Program-made: the position numbers and the translations under genes | Origin: an uncultured Candidatus Saccharibacteria bacterium | GTDB lineage: Bacteria > Patescibacteriota > Saccharimonadia > Saccharimonadales > Saccharimonadaceae | Reading direction: 5' to 3' | Assembly (NCBI GenBank): GCA_937924995.1 | Contig: CALEXY010000011.1 | Coordinates: forward strand, 1-64,000 | DNA: 64,000 nucleotides | In this document: positions 8,286 to 16,565 of the stretch, in pieces | Layout of the letters: every line of letters starts with the position of its first letter | How positions within the stretch are numbered: the first letter of the stretch is position 1 | Notes under the pieces: generated by a model | What the model saw: only the letters and a program-made list of their open reading frames with translations | Database searches by the model: none | What the model was told of the DNA's origin: nothing

Positions 8286-8309
8286 AACATAAATGGGAGA
8301 GAAAAAACC

Positions 8310-11204
8310 GTGTCAAAGCGAGGAATTAGACATGCCATCAGTGGTAGGTCGGTTTTTAATATATTATCAATCTTTTTAGCCAGCACTTTATTTTGCTTGC
8401 TGCACTATGAAAGCACTCATGCCTCGACCGCCTCACTAGGCATGCCCGGTGAGGTTAAAGTCGAAACCGATTTTTCGACTGGAAGTAGAATGGAATTTTC
8501 TAAATCTATCAATATTACCGTTAATACCAATAGTCTCTTAGGCTACAAATTACTTTTTAGTAGCGACAGCGAGGATAGTTCACTAGTAAGCAGCGATCCT
8601 AAGAACGACTATTCCATCCCTTCTGTCTATGGTTCCGATTATGTACTTTCTAGAGATATGCATAACCAATACGGCTATAATATCAAAGATACTGACGACC
8701 AGATTTATCAACAAATCCCAAGTCTTAGTAGTCCGCTCAAAATCAAACAAGTCAAAGATCCACTTACTACCGCCGATACTGTCAAATTCAACCTCGGCTT
8801 CGAACTCGAGTCTTCCGCACAGCCTGGTGAATATCACCGCAATTTAATTTTTACCCTCCTAGCCGAAGATCAAGCCTCTATCCAATTAGTTAATGGTATC
8901 GAAATTAATAAAGCCATCAAAAAAGCCGTGGGTATCACTGATGCGAACTATCTTGATAATCCGCTTACCACCACCCCGAACGATCTATGGCCAGAGGTTA
9001 ATATTACCGTAGGTAGAAATAAATGCAGTGATGATATCACCAAAGAACGCACCTCGGTTATCTCCCTACCAGATTCCGACGCCGAAGTTTATCTCGGTGG
9101 CTATCGTAGCAGCTGGGATAATATCTGCATTTGGAGTAATGCTACAGAATTAATCTTCCCAGAAGATCTTTCCTATATGTATGCCGGACTTGGCGGGACT
9201 GACTATCATGTCTCTTTCAATTTTGCCGACGGCCGTAATAAATCTACGCTAAATTTTAAGAAAGTCAAAAATCTCGACCATCTATTCCACAATACTATCG
9301 CATATAACAACAGCTCCTTCGAAGCTTCTGACTTCTTTGAATATCTCAAAGATTCCCCTATTGAAAGTGCTGAATCCATTTTCGAAAACTCCACAGTCAA
9401 TACTGTTGAGAAATTCACCAACATCGTAAATCGCGCCAAAAATCTCGCCTACGCTTTTCGCAATACAAAATCTTTAGGTCAGGTTAATTTTTCCGATTGG
9501 ATTATCGGTGAAGCCGAAGATACTAGATCTATGTTTGAAGGCAGTGGGATTGGTCAGGCCATCCTAAATAATGCCACCTTCGCTAAGACCAAAAACACCG
9601 AAAAAATGTTTAAAGATACTAATAGCTCTGCAAGTATTCAGCTGCCAAAGGCTGTTTTTGGTGAAACTATGAATACTAATAGTATGTTCATGAACAGTAC
9701 ATCGACCAAAATTCTTCTACCCCAAGCAACTTTCGCCAAATCTACCGACGCAGGCTCCATGTTTGAAAAAATTCCTCTTACCGAGTTTAATCTAGCTAGC
9801 GCCACTTTTGCTAATACGACCAACTTTAACAGCTTCTTTAAAGAAAGTGGAAACTATTACCTTACGCTAAAATTACCAAAATTATCCCTTGCCTCGGCAG
9901 AAAATCTCTCTCAGATGTTCTATAAATCCGAAATTAGCGGCCTCACCCTCAATGAAACATCCATGGGCGGTAATCATATTACTGATATGTCGAGCATGTT
10001 TCAGGATTGCCCTTATCTTACAGAGATAGATCTCCATAATATTTCCACTGGTCCGCTAGAAACTATTGCTAATATGTTTAAGCATCTTCCTTATATACAA
10101 AAAATCACTCTACCAAGCATCTTTAATACTGCAGCCGTTACAGATTTCAGTTCATTTCTCTCTGATAGTACTAAACTCACTACTTTAGAAAATAGCGATA
10201 AAATTAAGTTAAACAGTGCGATTAGCACTAGTCACATGTTTTATAATCTACCATTACTCGATCTCAAGGATTTTATCGAACATATCGAGTCCGAAAATAT
10301 TACCGACGCTTCATATATGTTCTATCGAACCAAGTCTAGCCAAAACATCATTCTTCCTACTACTTTTAAAACACACAACATTTCCAATATGCAGGGTATG
10401 TTTAGCGGATTCAGAACCCCTTTGCTCGACATCTCTAATATGCAGTTCGATAGTGTCACTACCATGGAAGAGATGTTAAGTGGTATAACATTCGACAGTT
10501 ATGAAATAAGCTTAGATGATTATAATTACTCTGCCAAACAAATTATCTGGCCGACCGGCACCCTTAACGCACCAAATCTTGTCTCCCTACGTGGACTTTA
10601 TAAGGGCCAACACTACCTCGATAAAGCAGTTTTTCCAAAAATGAACACCCCAGTTCTTACTGACCTTAGCTTCATCTTTAGCAACTTCACCAATTCACTC
10701 ACCAAGCTGGATCTCACCGGACTTGATACTTCACATGTTGAAACTGTCGAAAGTATGTTTGCCGGCACTCAATTTACCTTAGATGGTCCCACTAAAATCT
10801 CCTTCGATACGTCTAATGTTCGAAACATGCATAATATGTTTTATTATGCTAAGTCCAGCGATGGATTATTAGACCTAAGCGACCTTAATGTTTCTAATGT
10901 CACCGATATGTCCAATCTTGTTTATTATACTTGGATAGTTACCGTCGATCTTACCGGTTGGGATACTAGAAATGTCACCGATATGACCGAAATGTTCTAT
11001 GACAGCAATCACATCACTACCATCTACGCTTCAGAAAGTTTTGTCACCACCAATGTCACAAAATCAGAAAGAATCTTCTATATGGACTCTTCTGTTACCG
11101 GAGCTTTCGTCGGCGGTAATGGCACAGCCTATGCTGGAGGAGAAGGTATAACTTACGCACGTATCGATAAACCAGGCCAGCCAGGGTTCTTCACCAAAAA
11201 ATAA
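8310..11204 (+). CDS. BspA-like surface protein with DUF285 leucine-rich-type repeats, paralogue 1
   Basis: A 964-residue predicted exported protein. After a short basic N-terminus there is one hydrophobic segment (~residues 15-33) ending near THAS, fitting a signal peptide or anchor. Residues ~40-200 form a beta-rich domain (TVNTNSLLGYKLLFSSDSE) shared with the next gene. From ~280 to ~930 run many ~25-residue repeats of the BspA/DUF285 type (x-T-DMSxMFxxxxxLxxLDLSxxDTSN). It ends in YARIDKPGQPGFFTKK, with no LPXTG or C-terminal membrane helix. Such repeats in oral bacteria bind host or partner-cell proteins; here a role in attachment to the bacterial host is an inference. Start GTG behind GGGAGAG. 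Confidence 0.85.
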   Translation: MSKRGIRHAISGRSVFNILSIFLASTLFCLLHYESTHASTASLGMPGEVKVETDFSTGSRMEFSKSINITVNTNSLLGYKLLFSSDSEDSSLVSSDPKNDYSIPSVYGSDYVLSRDMHNQYGYNIKDTDDQIYQQIPSLSSPLKIKQVKDPLTTADTVKFNLGFELESSAQPGEYHRNLIFTLLAEDQASIQLVNGIEINKAIKKAVGITDANYLDNPLTTTPNDLWPEVNITVGRNKCSDDITKERTSVISLPDSDAEVYLGGYRSSWDNICIWSNATELIFPEDLSYMYAGLGGTDYHVSFNFADGRNKSTLNFKKVKNLDHLFHNTIAYNNSSFEASDFFEYLKDSPIESAESIFENSTVNTVEKFTNIVNRAKNLAYAFRNTKSLGQVNFSDWIIGEAEDTRSMFEGSGIGQAILNNATFAKTKNTEKMFKDTNSSASIQLPKAVFGETMNTNSMFMNSTSTKILLPQATFAKSTDAGSMFEKIPLTEFNLASATFANTTNFNSFFKESGNYYLTLKLPKLSLASAENLSQMFYKSEISGLTLNETSMGGNHITDMSSMFQDCPYLTEIDLHNISTGPLETIANMFKHLPYIQKITLPSIFNTAAVTDFSSFLSDSTKLTTLENSDKIKLNSAISTSHMFYNLPLLDLKDFIEHIESENITDASYMFYRTKSSQNIILPTTFKTHNISNMQGMFSGFRTPLLDISNMQFDSVTTMEEMLSGITFDSYEISLDDYNYSAKQIIWPTGTLNAPNLVSLRGLYKGQHYLDKAVFPKMNTPVLTDLSFIFSNFTNSLTKLDLTGLDTSHVETVESMFAGTQFTLDGPTKISFDTSNVRNMHNMFYYAKSSDGLLDLSDLNVSNVTDMSNLVYYTWIVTVDLTGWDTRNVTDMTEMFYDSNHITTIYASESFVTTNVTKSERIFYMDSSVTGAFVGGNGTAYAGGEGITYARIDKPGQPGFFTKK

Positions 11205-11249
11205 AACCTCAAATCTTCAATTTTGCTCTTCCATTCACTATTCCATTTA

Positions 11250-11284
11250 TGCTAAAATAGTAGTGTTAAGAATAAGCTTATTCT
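11250..11284 (+). promoter_or_regulatory. Promoter and palindrome upstream of the second BspA-like gene
   Basis: Extended -10 TGcTAAAAT (11250-11258) in the same context as the first paralogue, followed by a perfect 16-base palindrome AGAATAAGCTTATTCT (11269-11284) at the start of the leader. RBS GGAGGT lies just before the GTG start. Confidence 0.55.
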
Positions 11285-11323
11285 GAATACATGCAAGAAT
11301 AAGACAATAAATTGGAGGTTTAA

Positions 11324-14146
11324 GTGACCAAACTGCGAACTCACGAAAACATTTTTTGTGAGCTATGCCAAAAACTAGTGCTCGTTGCTTTTTCAAGTCT
11401 CTCTTTTCTTATTTTCCATACACAAAATACCTTTGCTAGCTCTATTTCCATTACAGTCCCATCAAACGTAAATATCCAGGCCGACACTGGCGCACAAGCC
11501 AGAACCGAAATTACCAAAACCCTCGATTTGACTGTTAGTACCAACAGCACGACTGGCTACAAGCTCTATTTTAGTAGCGACAGTGCCGAGACTGGTCTCA
11601 TTAATACCACGGGGAATAGTTTTAAAATTACCTCGGTATATGGCAGCAATAATAATCTGTCTAGTGATATGAATAATCAGTACGGCTACAATACTGAAAC
11701 CGTTGACAATAAGCTTTATAATTACATTCCAAACCTTCAATCACCAGCGTTAATCCGTAATGTCACCACTCAACTCACAGCTGCCGATGACTTTAAATTC
11801 AACCTAGGCTTTGCACTTCGCAATAATATCCCAGCAGGATCATACCAACGTAAATTAATTTTCACCCTCATCTCAGAAGGTGAGTCTACTGCCAAAATCG
11901 TCAATGGCCCCGAACTAAATAAAGCCCTCAAAAAGGGCCTTGGCATTACTGATCAAAATTATTTTAATGACCCATTAAAAACTACCAGCAATTCTTATTA
12001 TCCTGATCTTAATATTTCAGTTGGTAAAAATAAATGTAGTAACGATATTACACCAGAACGCACGAGTTTAATTTCCACTCCAGATTCCGAAGCACCGGTC
12101 TATCTTGGCGGATATCGTAACTCTTGGGATAAATACTGCATTTGGACACCTGCCACCAAGCTTATCTTCCCAGAAAATCTATCTTATATGTTCTCCGGAC
12201 TCACTAATATCAATAGAGATGTGTCTTTCACCTTTAATGATGGACGAGATAGTAACATGCTTGATTTTTCCAAAGTCAAAGATGCTTCACACCTCTTTCA
12301 TAAAACGACGGGTTATTATAGCAACAAATTTAAAGCCGATGAATTCACCAATTATCTGAAAAAGGCAGAAGTTGAAAATATAGAATCACTTTACGAAGAT
12401 TCTGGTATTTCCGTTATTGATGACACCTCTTTCATGTCAAATGCCAAAAATATTTCTAATCTTTTCAAAAACGCAAAATACCTTGAGACTGCCGATCTTT
12501 CTACTTGGACTATTTCCGACATGGAAGACGCCTCATCTATTTTCGAAAATTCGGCACTACGAGAAATCAATCTCAGTAATTCAACCTTCGAAAACACCAC
12601 CAATACCCAAAATATGTTCAAAAATTCCGCCGCCACCACCATTACCCTCGGAAATGCAACTTTTAATAACGTTGAAAATGCTAGTGGAATGTTTGAAAAC
12701 ACCAAAGCCACCACGATTACTATGCCAAAAGCAACTTTCAATAACGTTGAAAATGCGAGTGGAATGTTTAAAAATGCTCAAGCTGCTACAATTAGTATGC
12801 CAGAGGCAACATTTTCTAGCACCACTGACTTCTCAAACATGTTTAATGGTGCCACAAACGCAAGCAATATCGATCTATCCAAAATCACCTTTAGTGCGGC
12901 AACTAATCTTTCTGGGATGTTTAAAGACACTTCTGCCGATCAACTCGTATTAAACAATAATAATCTAGGCGGCAACAACATTACTGATATGTCCTACATG
13001 TTTGAAAATAGTAAGGTTAAAAATATCGACCTTGGTAGTATGCAAACTGGACCACTTACCGCAGTCGCTGGTATCTTTAAAGGTGCATCCGAACTTAAAA
13101 CGGTCACCTTACCAACCGTCTTTAATACTTCAAATGTTACCGACATGAGCTCTCTTTTTGAAAATGCCTCTAAGCTCACAACTATTAATAATTTTGATAA
13201 ATTAGATATCAAAAATGCCCTTAATCTCAGTCACCTATTTGCCAATACACCATATCTATCACAAGCCAACATCATCCCGAATCTTAAAGCCGATAAAGTC
13301 ACCAACACCTCGTATATGTTCGCAAAAGCTTATGCTAATGGCCCAGTAACCTTCCCAAGTACATTCAATACTGCAAATCTCACCGATATGAGTTATATGT
13401 TCCAAAATCTAGATACTCCTCAACTTGATATTTCTCATTTTGACCTAAGTAATGTCACCACTCTGGAAGGCACATTTAGCTCAGAAAGTAAAACTTCTTC
13501 AGCTGGCAAGATTATCTGGCCAGGCAATAATCTGAATCTACCGCACCTAACCTCGATGCGTGGCCTATTTAAATACAATTCATACCATACTGAAATCACC
13601 TTACCAATCTTCCATACTCCAAATCTTACCGACACTAGTTATATGTTCTATGGCATTGGCAATATCACAAAACTTGATAATATTAACACTCTCGAAACCG
13701 CTAATGTTGAAAATATGGAGGGCATGTTCGGAGCTAATAGTTCTGGTCTTCTAAGGGGGACTAATGTAAAATTTGAATTTAATACTGGAAAAGTCAAGAA
13801 TATGAGCTTTATGTTCAATAATACTTATGTGCTTAATCTTGACCTCAGCTCCTTTGATACTAGAAGTCTAGTCAATGCCGAAAGTATGTTCAACTACACC
13901 TGGCTAAAAATCCTTGACCTTACTAACTGGGATACTCGAAATCTTGAAAATACCACCGGCATGTTTGCTCAGTCGACCTGGCTCCAATATGTCTACGCCT
14001 CCGAAAGCTTCGTAACTACGAAAGTTACAAAATCTAATGATATGTTCTATGGCGTTACTTCCAACCTTAATTACATTGGCAATAATGTTTCTTACGCTCG
14101 CATCAATAAGCCTGGTGCTCCTGGTGCCTTCACCAAGAAAACATAA
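11324..14146 (+). CDS. BspA-like surface protein with DUF285 repeats, paralogue 2
   Basis: A 940-residue paralogue of the preceding protein with the same layout: hydrophobic segment at ~residues 20-38, beta-rich N-terminal domain (TVSTNSTTGYKLYFSSDSAE), a cysteine-bearing linker with VYLGGYRNSWDKYCIW, then tandem DUF285 repeats to ~920 and the tail YARINKPGAPGAFTKKT. The central repeats 12580-12840 are internally near-identical (VENASGMFxNxxATTI), pointing to recent repeat expansion. GTG start with GGAGGT. The gene pair looks like a tandem duplication that has diverged, perhaps for different partners. Confidence 0.85.
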   Translation: MTKLRTHENIFCELCQKLVLVAFSSLSFLIFHTQNTFASSISITVPSNVNIQADTGAQARTEITKTLDLTVSTNSTTGYKLYFSSDSAETGLINTTGNSFKITSVYGSNNNLSSDMNNQYGYNTETVDNKLYNYIPNLQSPALIRNVTTQLTAADDFKFNLGFALRNNIPAGSYQRKLIFTLISEGESTAKIVNGPELNKALKKGLGITDQNYFNDPLKTTSNSYYPDLNISVGKNKCSNDITPERTSLISTPDSEAPVYLGGYRNSWDKYCIWTPATKLIFPENLSYMFSGLTNINRDVSFTFNDGRDSNMLDFSKVKDASHLFHKTTGYYSNKFKADEFTNYLKKAEVENIESLYEDSGISVIDDTSFMSNAKNISNLFKNAKYLETADLSTWTISDMEDASSIFENSALREINLSNSTFENTTNTQNMFKNSAATTITLGNATFNNVENASGMFENTKATTITMPKATFNNVENASGMFKNAQAATISMPEATFSSTTDFSNMFNGATNASNIDLSKITFSAATNLSGMFKDTSADQLVLNNNNLGGNNITDMSYMFENSKVKNIDLGSMQTGPLTAVAGIFKGASELKTVTLPTVFNTSNVTDMSSLFENASKLTTINNFDKLDIKNALNLSHLFANTPYLSQANIIPNLKADKVTNTSYMFAKAYANGPVTFPSTFNTANLTDMSYMFQNLDTPQLDISHFDLSNVTTLEGTFSSESKTSSAGKIIWPGNNLNLPHLTSMRGLFKYNSYHTEITLPIFHTPNLTDTSYMFYGIGNITKLDNINTLETANVENMEGMFGANSSGLLRGTNVKFEFNTGKVKNMSFMFNNTYVLNLDLSSFDTRSLVNAESMFNYTWLKILDLTNWDTRNLENTTGMFAQSTWLQYVYASESFVTTKVTKSNDMFYGVTSNLNYIGNNVSYARINKPGAPGAFTKKT

Positions 14147-14150
14147 ACTA

Positions 14151-14181
14151 AAATACCCCACAGCATCTGGGGTATTTTTTT
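14151..14181 (+). terminator. Intrinsic terminator after the BspA-like pair
   Basis: 10-bp stem AAATACCCCA / TGGGGTATTT with 7-base loop and T run. Confidence 0.9.
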
Positions 14182-14207
14182 ATTTTCTGTAGAAATATGT
14201 AACAAAA

Positions 14208-14293
14208 ATCAACTATTCACTCATCCTTCAGGAGTTAGCCATAAAAAAACATCAACTATTCACTCATTCTTAAAAAATAAGCCATAAAAAATA
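14208..14293. repeat. Two-copy tandem repeat, 43-base period
   Basis: ATCAACTATTCACTCATYCTT begins at 14208 and again at 14251; each copy ends in a GCCATAAAAAA-like stretch. It lies between two convergent terminators. Confidence 0.8.
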
Positions 14294-14314
14294 TCCCACT
14301 CTGGTGGGATATTT
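14286..14314 (-). terminator. Intrinsic terminator of rplJL
   Basis: On the minus strand: 11-bp stem AAATATCCCAC / GTGGGATATTT (loop of 4) followed by T residues, 31 bases after the rplL stop. Confidence 0.85.
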
Positions 14315-14344
14315 TCGATAAATTCGTAAACTTCAGAGTTTTAA

Positions 14345-14716
14345 TTAAGCTAATTCGATGACAGCACCAGCTTCTTCGAGAGTTTTCTTCAAAGCTTCAG
14401 CTTCGTCTTTCTTAACGTTTTCTTTTACGGTTGAAGGAGCACCATCAACGAGGGCTTTAGCTTCACCAAGACCAAGACCGGTAGCTTCTTTAACAGCCTT
14501 GATTACAGCGATCTTTTGAGCGCCAGCGTCCTTAAGAACGACGTTGAATTCAGATTTGCCTTCTTCTTCGGCGGCAGCGGCAGGAGCAGCAGCAACAGCA
14601 ACAGCAGCAGCAGCTGGTTCGATACCGTATTCATCTTTGAGAGTATTTTTGAGTTCGTTTACTTCAAGAACAGTAAGATTTACTAATTCTTCAGCAAGTT
14701 TTTTAATATCAGCCAT
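14345..14716 (-). CDS. rplL: 50S ribosomal protein L7/L12 (bL12)
   Basis: Forms the flexible stalk that recruits translation GTPases. 123 residues: N-terminal dimerisation helices, an Ala-rich hinge around residues 37-52, and the C-terminal factor-binding domain with VIKAVKEATGLGLGEAK and LVDGAPSTVKE. Cotranscribed after rplJ (45 bases apart). The Ala-rich hinge produces a spurious poly-Ala frame on the opposite strand. Confidence 0.97.
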   Translation of the reverse strand: MADIKKLAEELVNLTVLEVNELKNTLKDEYGIEPAAAAVAVAAAPAAAAEEEGKSEFNVVLKDAGAQKIAVIKAVKEATGLGLGEAKALVDGAPSTVKENVKKDEAEALKKTLEEAGAVIELA

Positions 14717-14761
14717 ATTAGACCTTTCGAAAAATTAAATTTGTTATTAATAGTACACTTG

Positions 14762-15277
14762 TTACTTGTTTTCTAAGCCAGAAACAATTCCGGAAAGACC
14801 ACCAGCGAGAGCTGAGATGGAATCGTTGACTGGGGAAAGCAATTGAGCCACCACCTGGGCGACCAATTCGTTCTTGGAAGGAAGAGCTGCAAGAGCATTG
14901 ATCTCTGCGGTATCCAAGGCGTTGCCAGTTTCAGAAAAACCACCCAAAAGTTCGAAAGCTTTGTGGGTCTTACCAAACTCTGCCAAAATCTTAGCAGGAG
15001 CGATTTCGTCGGTATCAGAAATTGCATAAACTAATTGACCAGTAAGGCGAGTAGTATCGGTGTCTTTGTAGACAGCGATTTCATTCATCGCAACACGAAC
15101 CAAGCGGTTCTTCACGATTTTGATTTTCACACCCTGCTCACGAGCACTGTGACGTAACTCTTCGAGTTCAGCTACAGACAAACCTTGGTAGTTTGCATAA
15201 GCAGTTAGTTTAGCTTCTGATAAAAGCTTAGTTAAATCTGCAACCAATGTATTCTTTTTATCTTTGGAAATTGCCAT
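14762..15277 (-). CDS. rplJ: 50S ribosomal protein L10 (uL10)
   Basis: Base of the ribosomal stalk, anchoring L7/L12 dimers to 23S rRNA near L11. 171 residues. It starts MAISKDKKNTLVADLTKLLSEAK and carries the conserved YQGLSVAELEELR and KIVKNRLVR elements; the C-terminal helix holds the L12-binding segments. First gene of rplJ-rplL, with a structured L10-type leader directly upstream (15336-15409), so autoregulation by the L10-L12 complex is likely. Confidence 0.96.
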   Translation of the reverse strand: MAISKDKKNTLVADLTKLLSEAKLTAYANYQGLSVAELEELRHSAREQGVKIKIVKNRLVRVAMNEIAVYKDTDTTRLTGQLVYAISDTDEIAPAKILAEFGKTHKAFELLGGFSETGNALDTAEINALAALPSKNELVAQVVAQLLSPVNDSISALAGGLSGIVSGLENK

Positions 15278-15335
15278 AAAAAGTTCCCTTGATTGTTAAA
15301 TTTTTTATTAAAAAGTTTACGAATTTTTAATTTTC

Positions 15336-15409
15336 GTTACCAGAAAAATTAATTAGAAGATTTTCCTCGGCGACTTTATTAAGATTACTCCGTCGCTGTC
15401 TTTGGTAAC
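15336..15409 (-). ncRNA. Ribosomal protein L10 leader (autoregulatory mRNA element)
   Basis: On the minus strand, upstream of rplJ: outer stem GTTACC (15409-15404) pairs with GGTAAC (15341-15336); inside lies GCGAC (15396-15392)/GTCGC (15374-15370) with conserved-looking AAAGACAGCGACGG and CGAGGAAAA segments resembling the L10 leader family, which mimics the L10 site on 23S rRNA. Extended -10 TGaTATAAT at 15417-15425 precedes it. Assignment rests on position, pairing and remembered motif. Confidence 0.6.
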
Positions 15410-15461
15410 TTCCTACATTATATCAGAGAGAAGGGAAAAATGCAAACCATCACTACTTATT

Positions 15462-15893
15462 TTATTCGTGATGGTATTTTCCACCATGCAAAATTTCTTG
15501 GGTGCGATAAATCTGCTCCACTAACATCACTCGCATCAGTTGATGAGGGAAGACCAGATTCGAAAAACTCCAGACCACATCGGATTTCTTTCTCACTTCC
15601 TCCGTCACACCATACGCACCGCCAATAATTAAAACAATTTCTTTCCCAAAATTAAACTCTTTCGACATAATTTCCGCGATTTGGCTATTCTTAAAATTCA
15701 CTCCGCGTTCATCAAGTAAAATCACAAACTCCCGTCCCGAAAAAGGCCAGTTAGCTAAATACTCCTCGAGCTTTTTCTCTTCGAAAAACTGCCATTTGAT
15801 ATCAAACGGTTTCTTCAAACGCTTTTCGTATTCCGAAATCATTCCCACAATCTCTGGAATATGCTTCTTGCCGCCAGCAATAATTTTTATCAT
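15462..15893 (-). CDS. rlmH: 23S rRNA (pseudouridine1915-N3)-methyltransferase RlmH
   Basis: SPOUT-class methyltransferase that modifies pseudouridine 1915 in helix 69 of 23S rRNA, acting on 70S ribosomes as a dimer. 143 residues from MIKIIAGGKKH. The C-terminal trefoil-knot residues are clear: IGGAYGVTEEVR and the terminal YHHE, with SNLVFPHQLMRVMLVEQIYR between. Upstream in-frame codons exist but lack an RBS; a TATGAT box ends 6 bases before ATG 15893, so a leaderless start is plausible. Confidence 0.92.
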   Translation of the reverse strand: MIKIIAGGKKHIPEIVGMISEYEKRLKKPFDIKWQFFEEKKLEEYLANWPFSGREFVILLDERGVNFKNSQIAEIMSKEFNFGKEIVLIIGGAYGVTEEVRKKSDVVWSFSNLVFPHQLMRVMLVEQIYRTQEILHGGKYHHE

Positions 15894-15978
15894 ACCTCTA
15901 TCATAAACGATTTTTCGAAAAATAGCATTTTTTAACATAATTTCCCCATAAAGTCCACTAATTTTAGTCCTATCTTCC

Positions 15979-16007
15979 TTGACATTTTTCCAAAAAGGCC
16001 GTACGAT
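15979..16007 (+). promoter_or_regulatory. Promoter of the small gene upstream of dnaX
   Basis: TTGACA (15979-15984), 17-base spacer, TACGAT (16002-16007). Confidence 0.7.
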
Positions 16008-16044
16008 TAGAGTGATATTTATTAAACAGACAGGATGCGAGGTG

Positions 16045-16563
16045 ATGTCTGAATTACCAGAAAAACAAATAAAACGACTCCGTTCTCTTATTCAAGAAGC
16101 AGAAACCAATTTGGCCGCCGCCAAAGAACTTTTGATTTCGATGCTTGGAGACGGGGAAACCATTACTACCCCGAGAGAAGTAGTTATTAGTAATAACGAA
16201 GGCAAGATTATCGAAGGTGTCTTTGATGGTCAAATTATGATCGACCAAGACGGTAAGAACTATCCAGTTCCAGCCAACTACGCCAGTAAGTCCAAGCTTG
16301 TCGAAGGTGACATTATGAAGCTCACCATCACGAAGGAAGGCAAATTCCTCTACAAGCAAATCGGACCAGTCGAACGCAAGACCGTAATCGGTACTTTGAT
16401 TCGCCATGACGACAAATATTTTGTCGAAGTTAATGGTCGCGAATACGAAATTCTTTATGCATCGGTAACCTATTTCCGTCTCAAAGAAGGTTCTCAGGTT
16501 TCAGTAGTCATTCCAGCGAACAACGATGACGCCAATTGGGCTGCCGTCGAGGCGTCGCTCTAA
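16045..16563 (+). CDS. Conserved hypothetical protein upstream of dnaX
   Basis: A 172-residue soluble protein of unknown function. Residues ~1-30 are a predicted helix (EKQIKRLRSLIQEAETNLAAAKELL), possibly coiled-coil; the rest is beta-rich with two similar halves (EGVFDGQIMIDQDGKNYPVP and the ~80 residues ending in PANNDDANW), suggesting small barrel-like folds. No catalytic motif recognised. It lies 2 bases upstream of dnaX and probably shares its transcript. ATG 16045 follows GAGGTG very closely; the longer frame from 15979 would overlap the promoter. Confidence 0.7.
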   Translation: MSELPEKQIKRLRSLIQEAETNLAAAKELLISMLGDGETITTPREVVISNNEGKIIEGVFDGQIMIDQDGKNYPVPANYASKSKLVEGDIMKLTITKEGKFLYKQIGPVERKTVIGTLIRHDDKYFVEVNGREYEILYASVTYFRLKEGSQVSVVIPANNDDANWAAVEASL

Positions 16564-16565
16564 AT

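Noticed and set aside
12417..12953. Proline-rich 178-residue frame within the second BspA-like gene
   Set aside because: A shadow frame of the repeats, without its own promoter or RBS.
14208..14293. Short CRISPR-like array
   Set aside because: Only two copies, period 43 with no distinct spacers, and similar pairs occur elsewhere without cas genes.
14544..14738. Alanine-rich small gene on the plus strand
   Set aside because: It is the antisense frame of the Ala-rich hinge of rplL.
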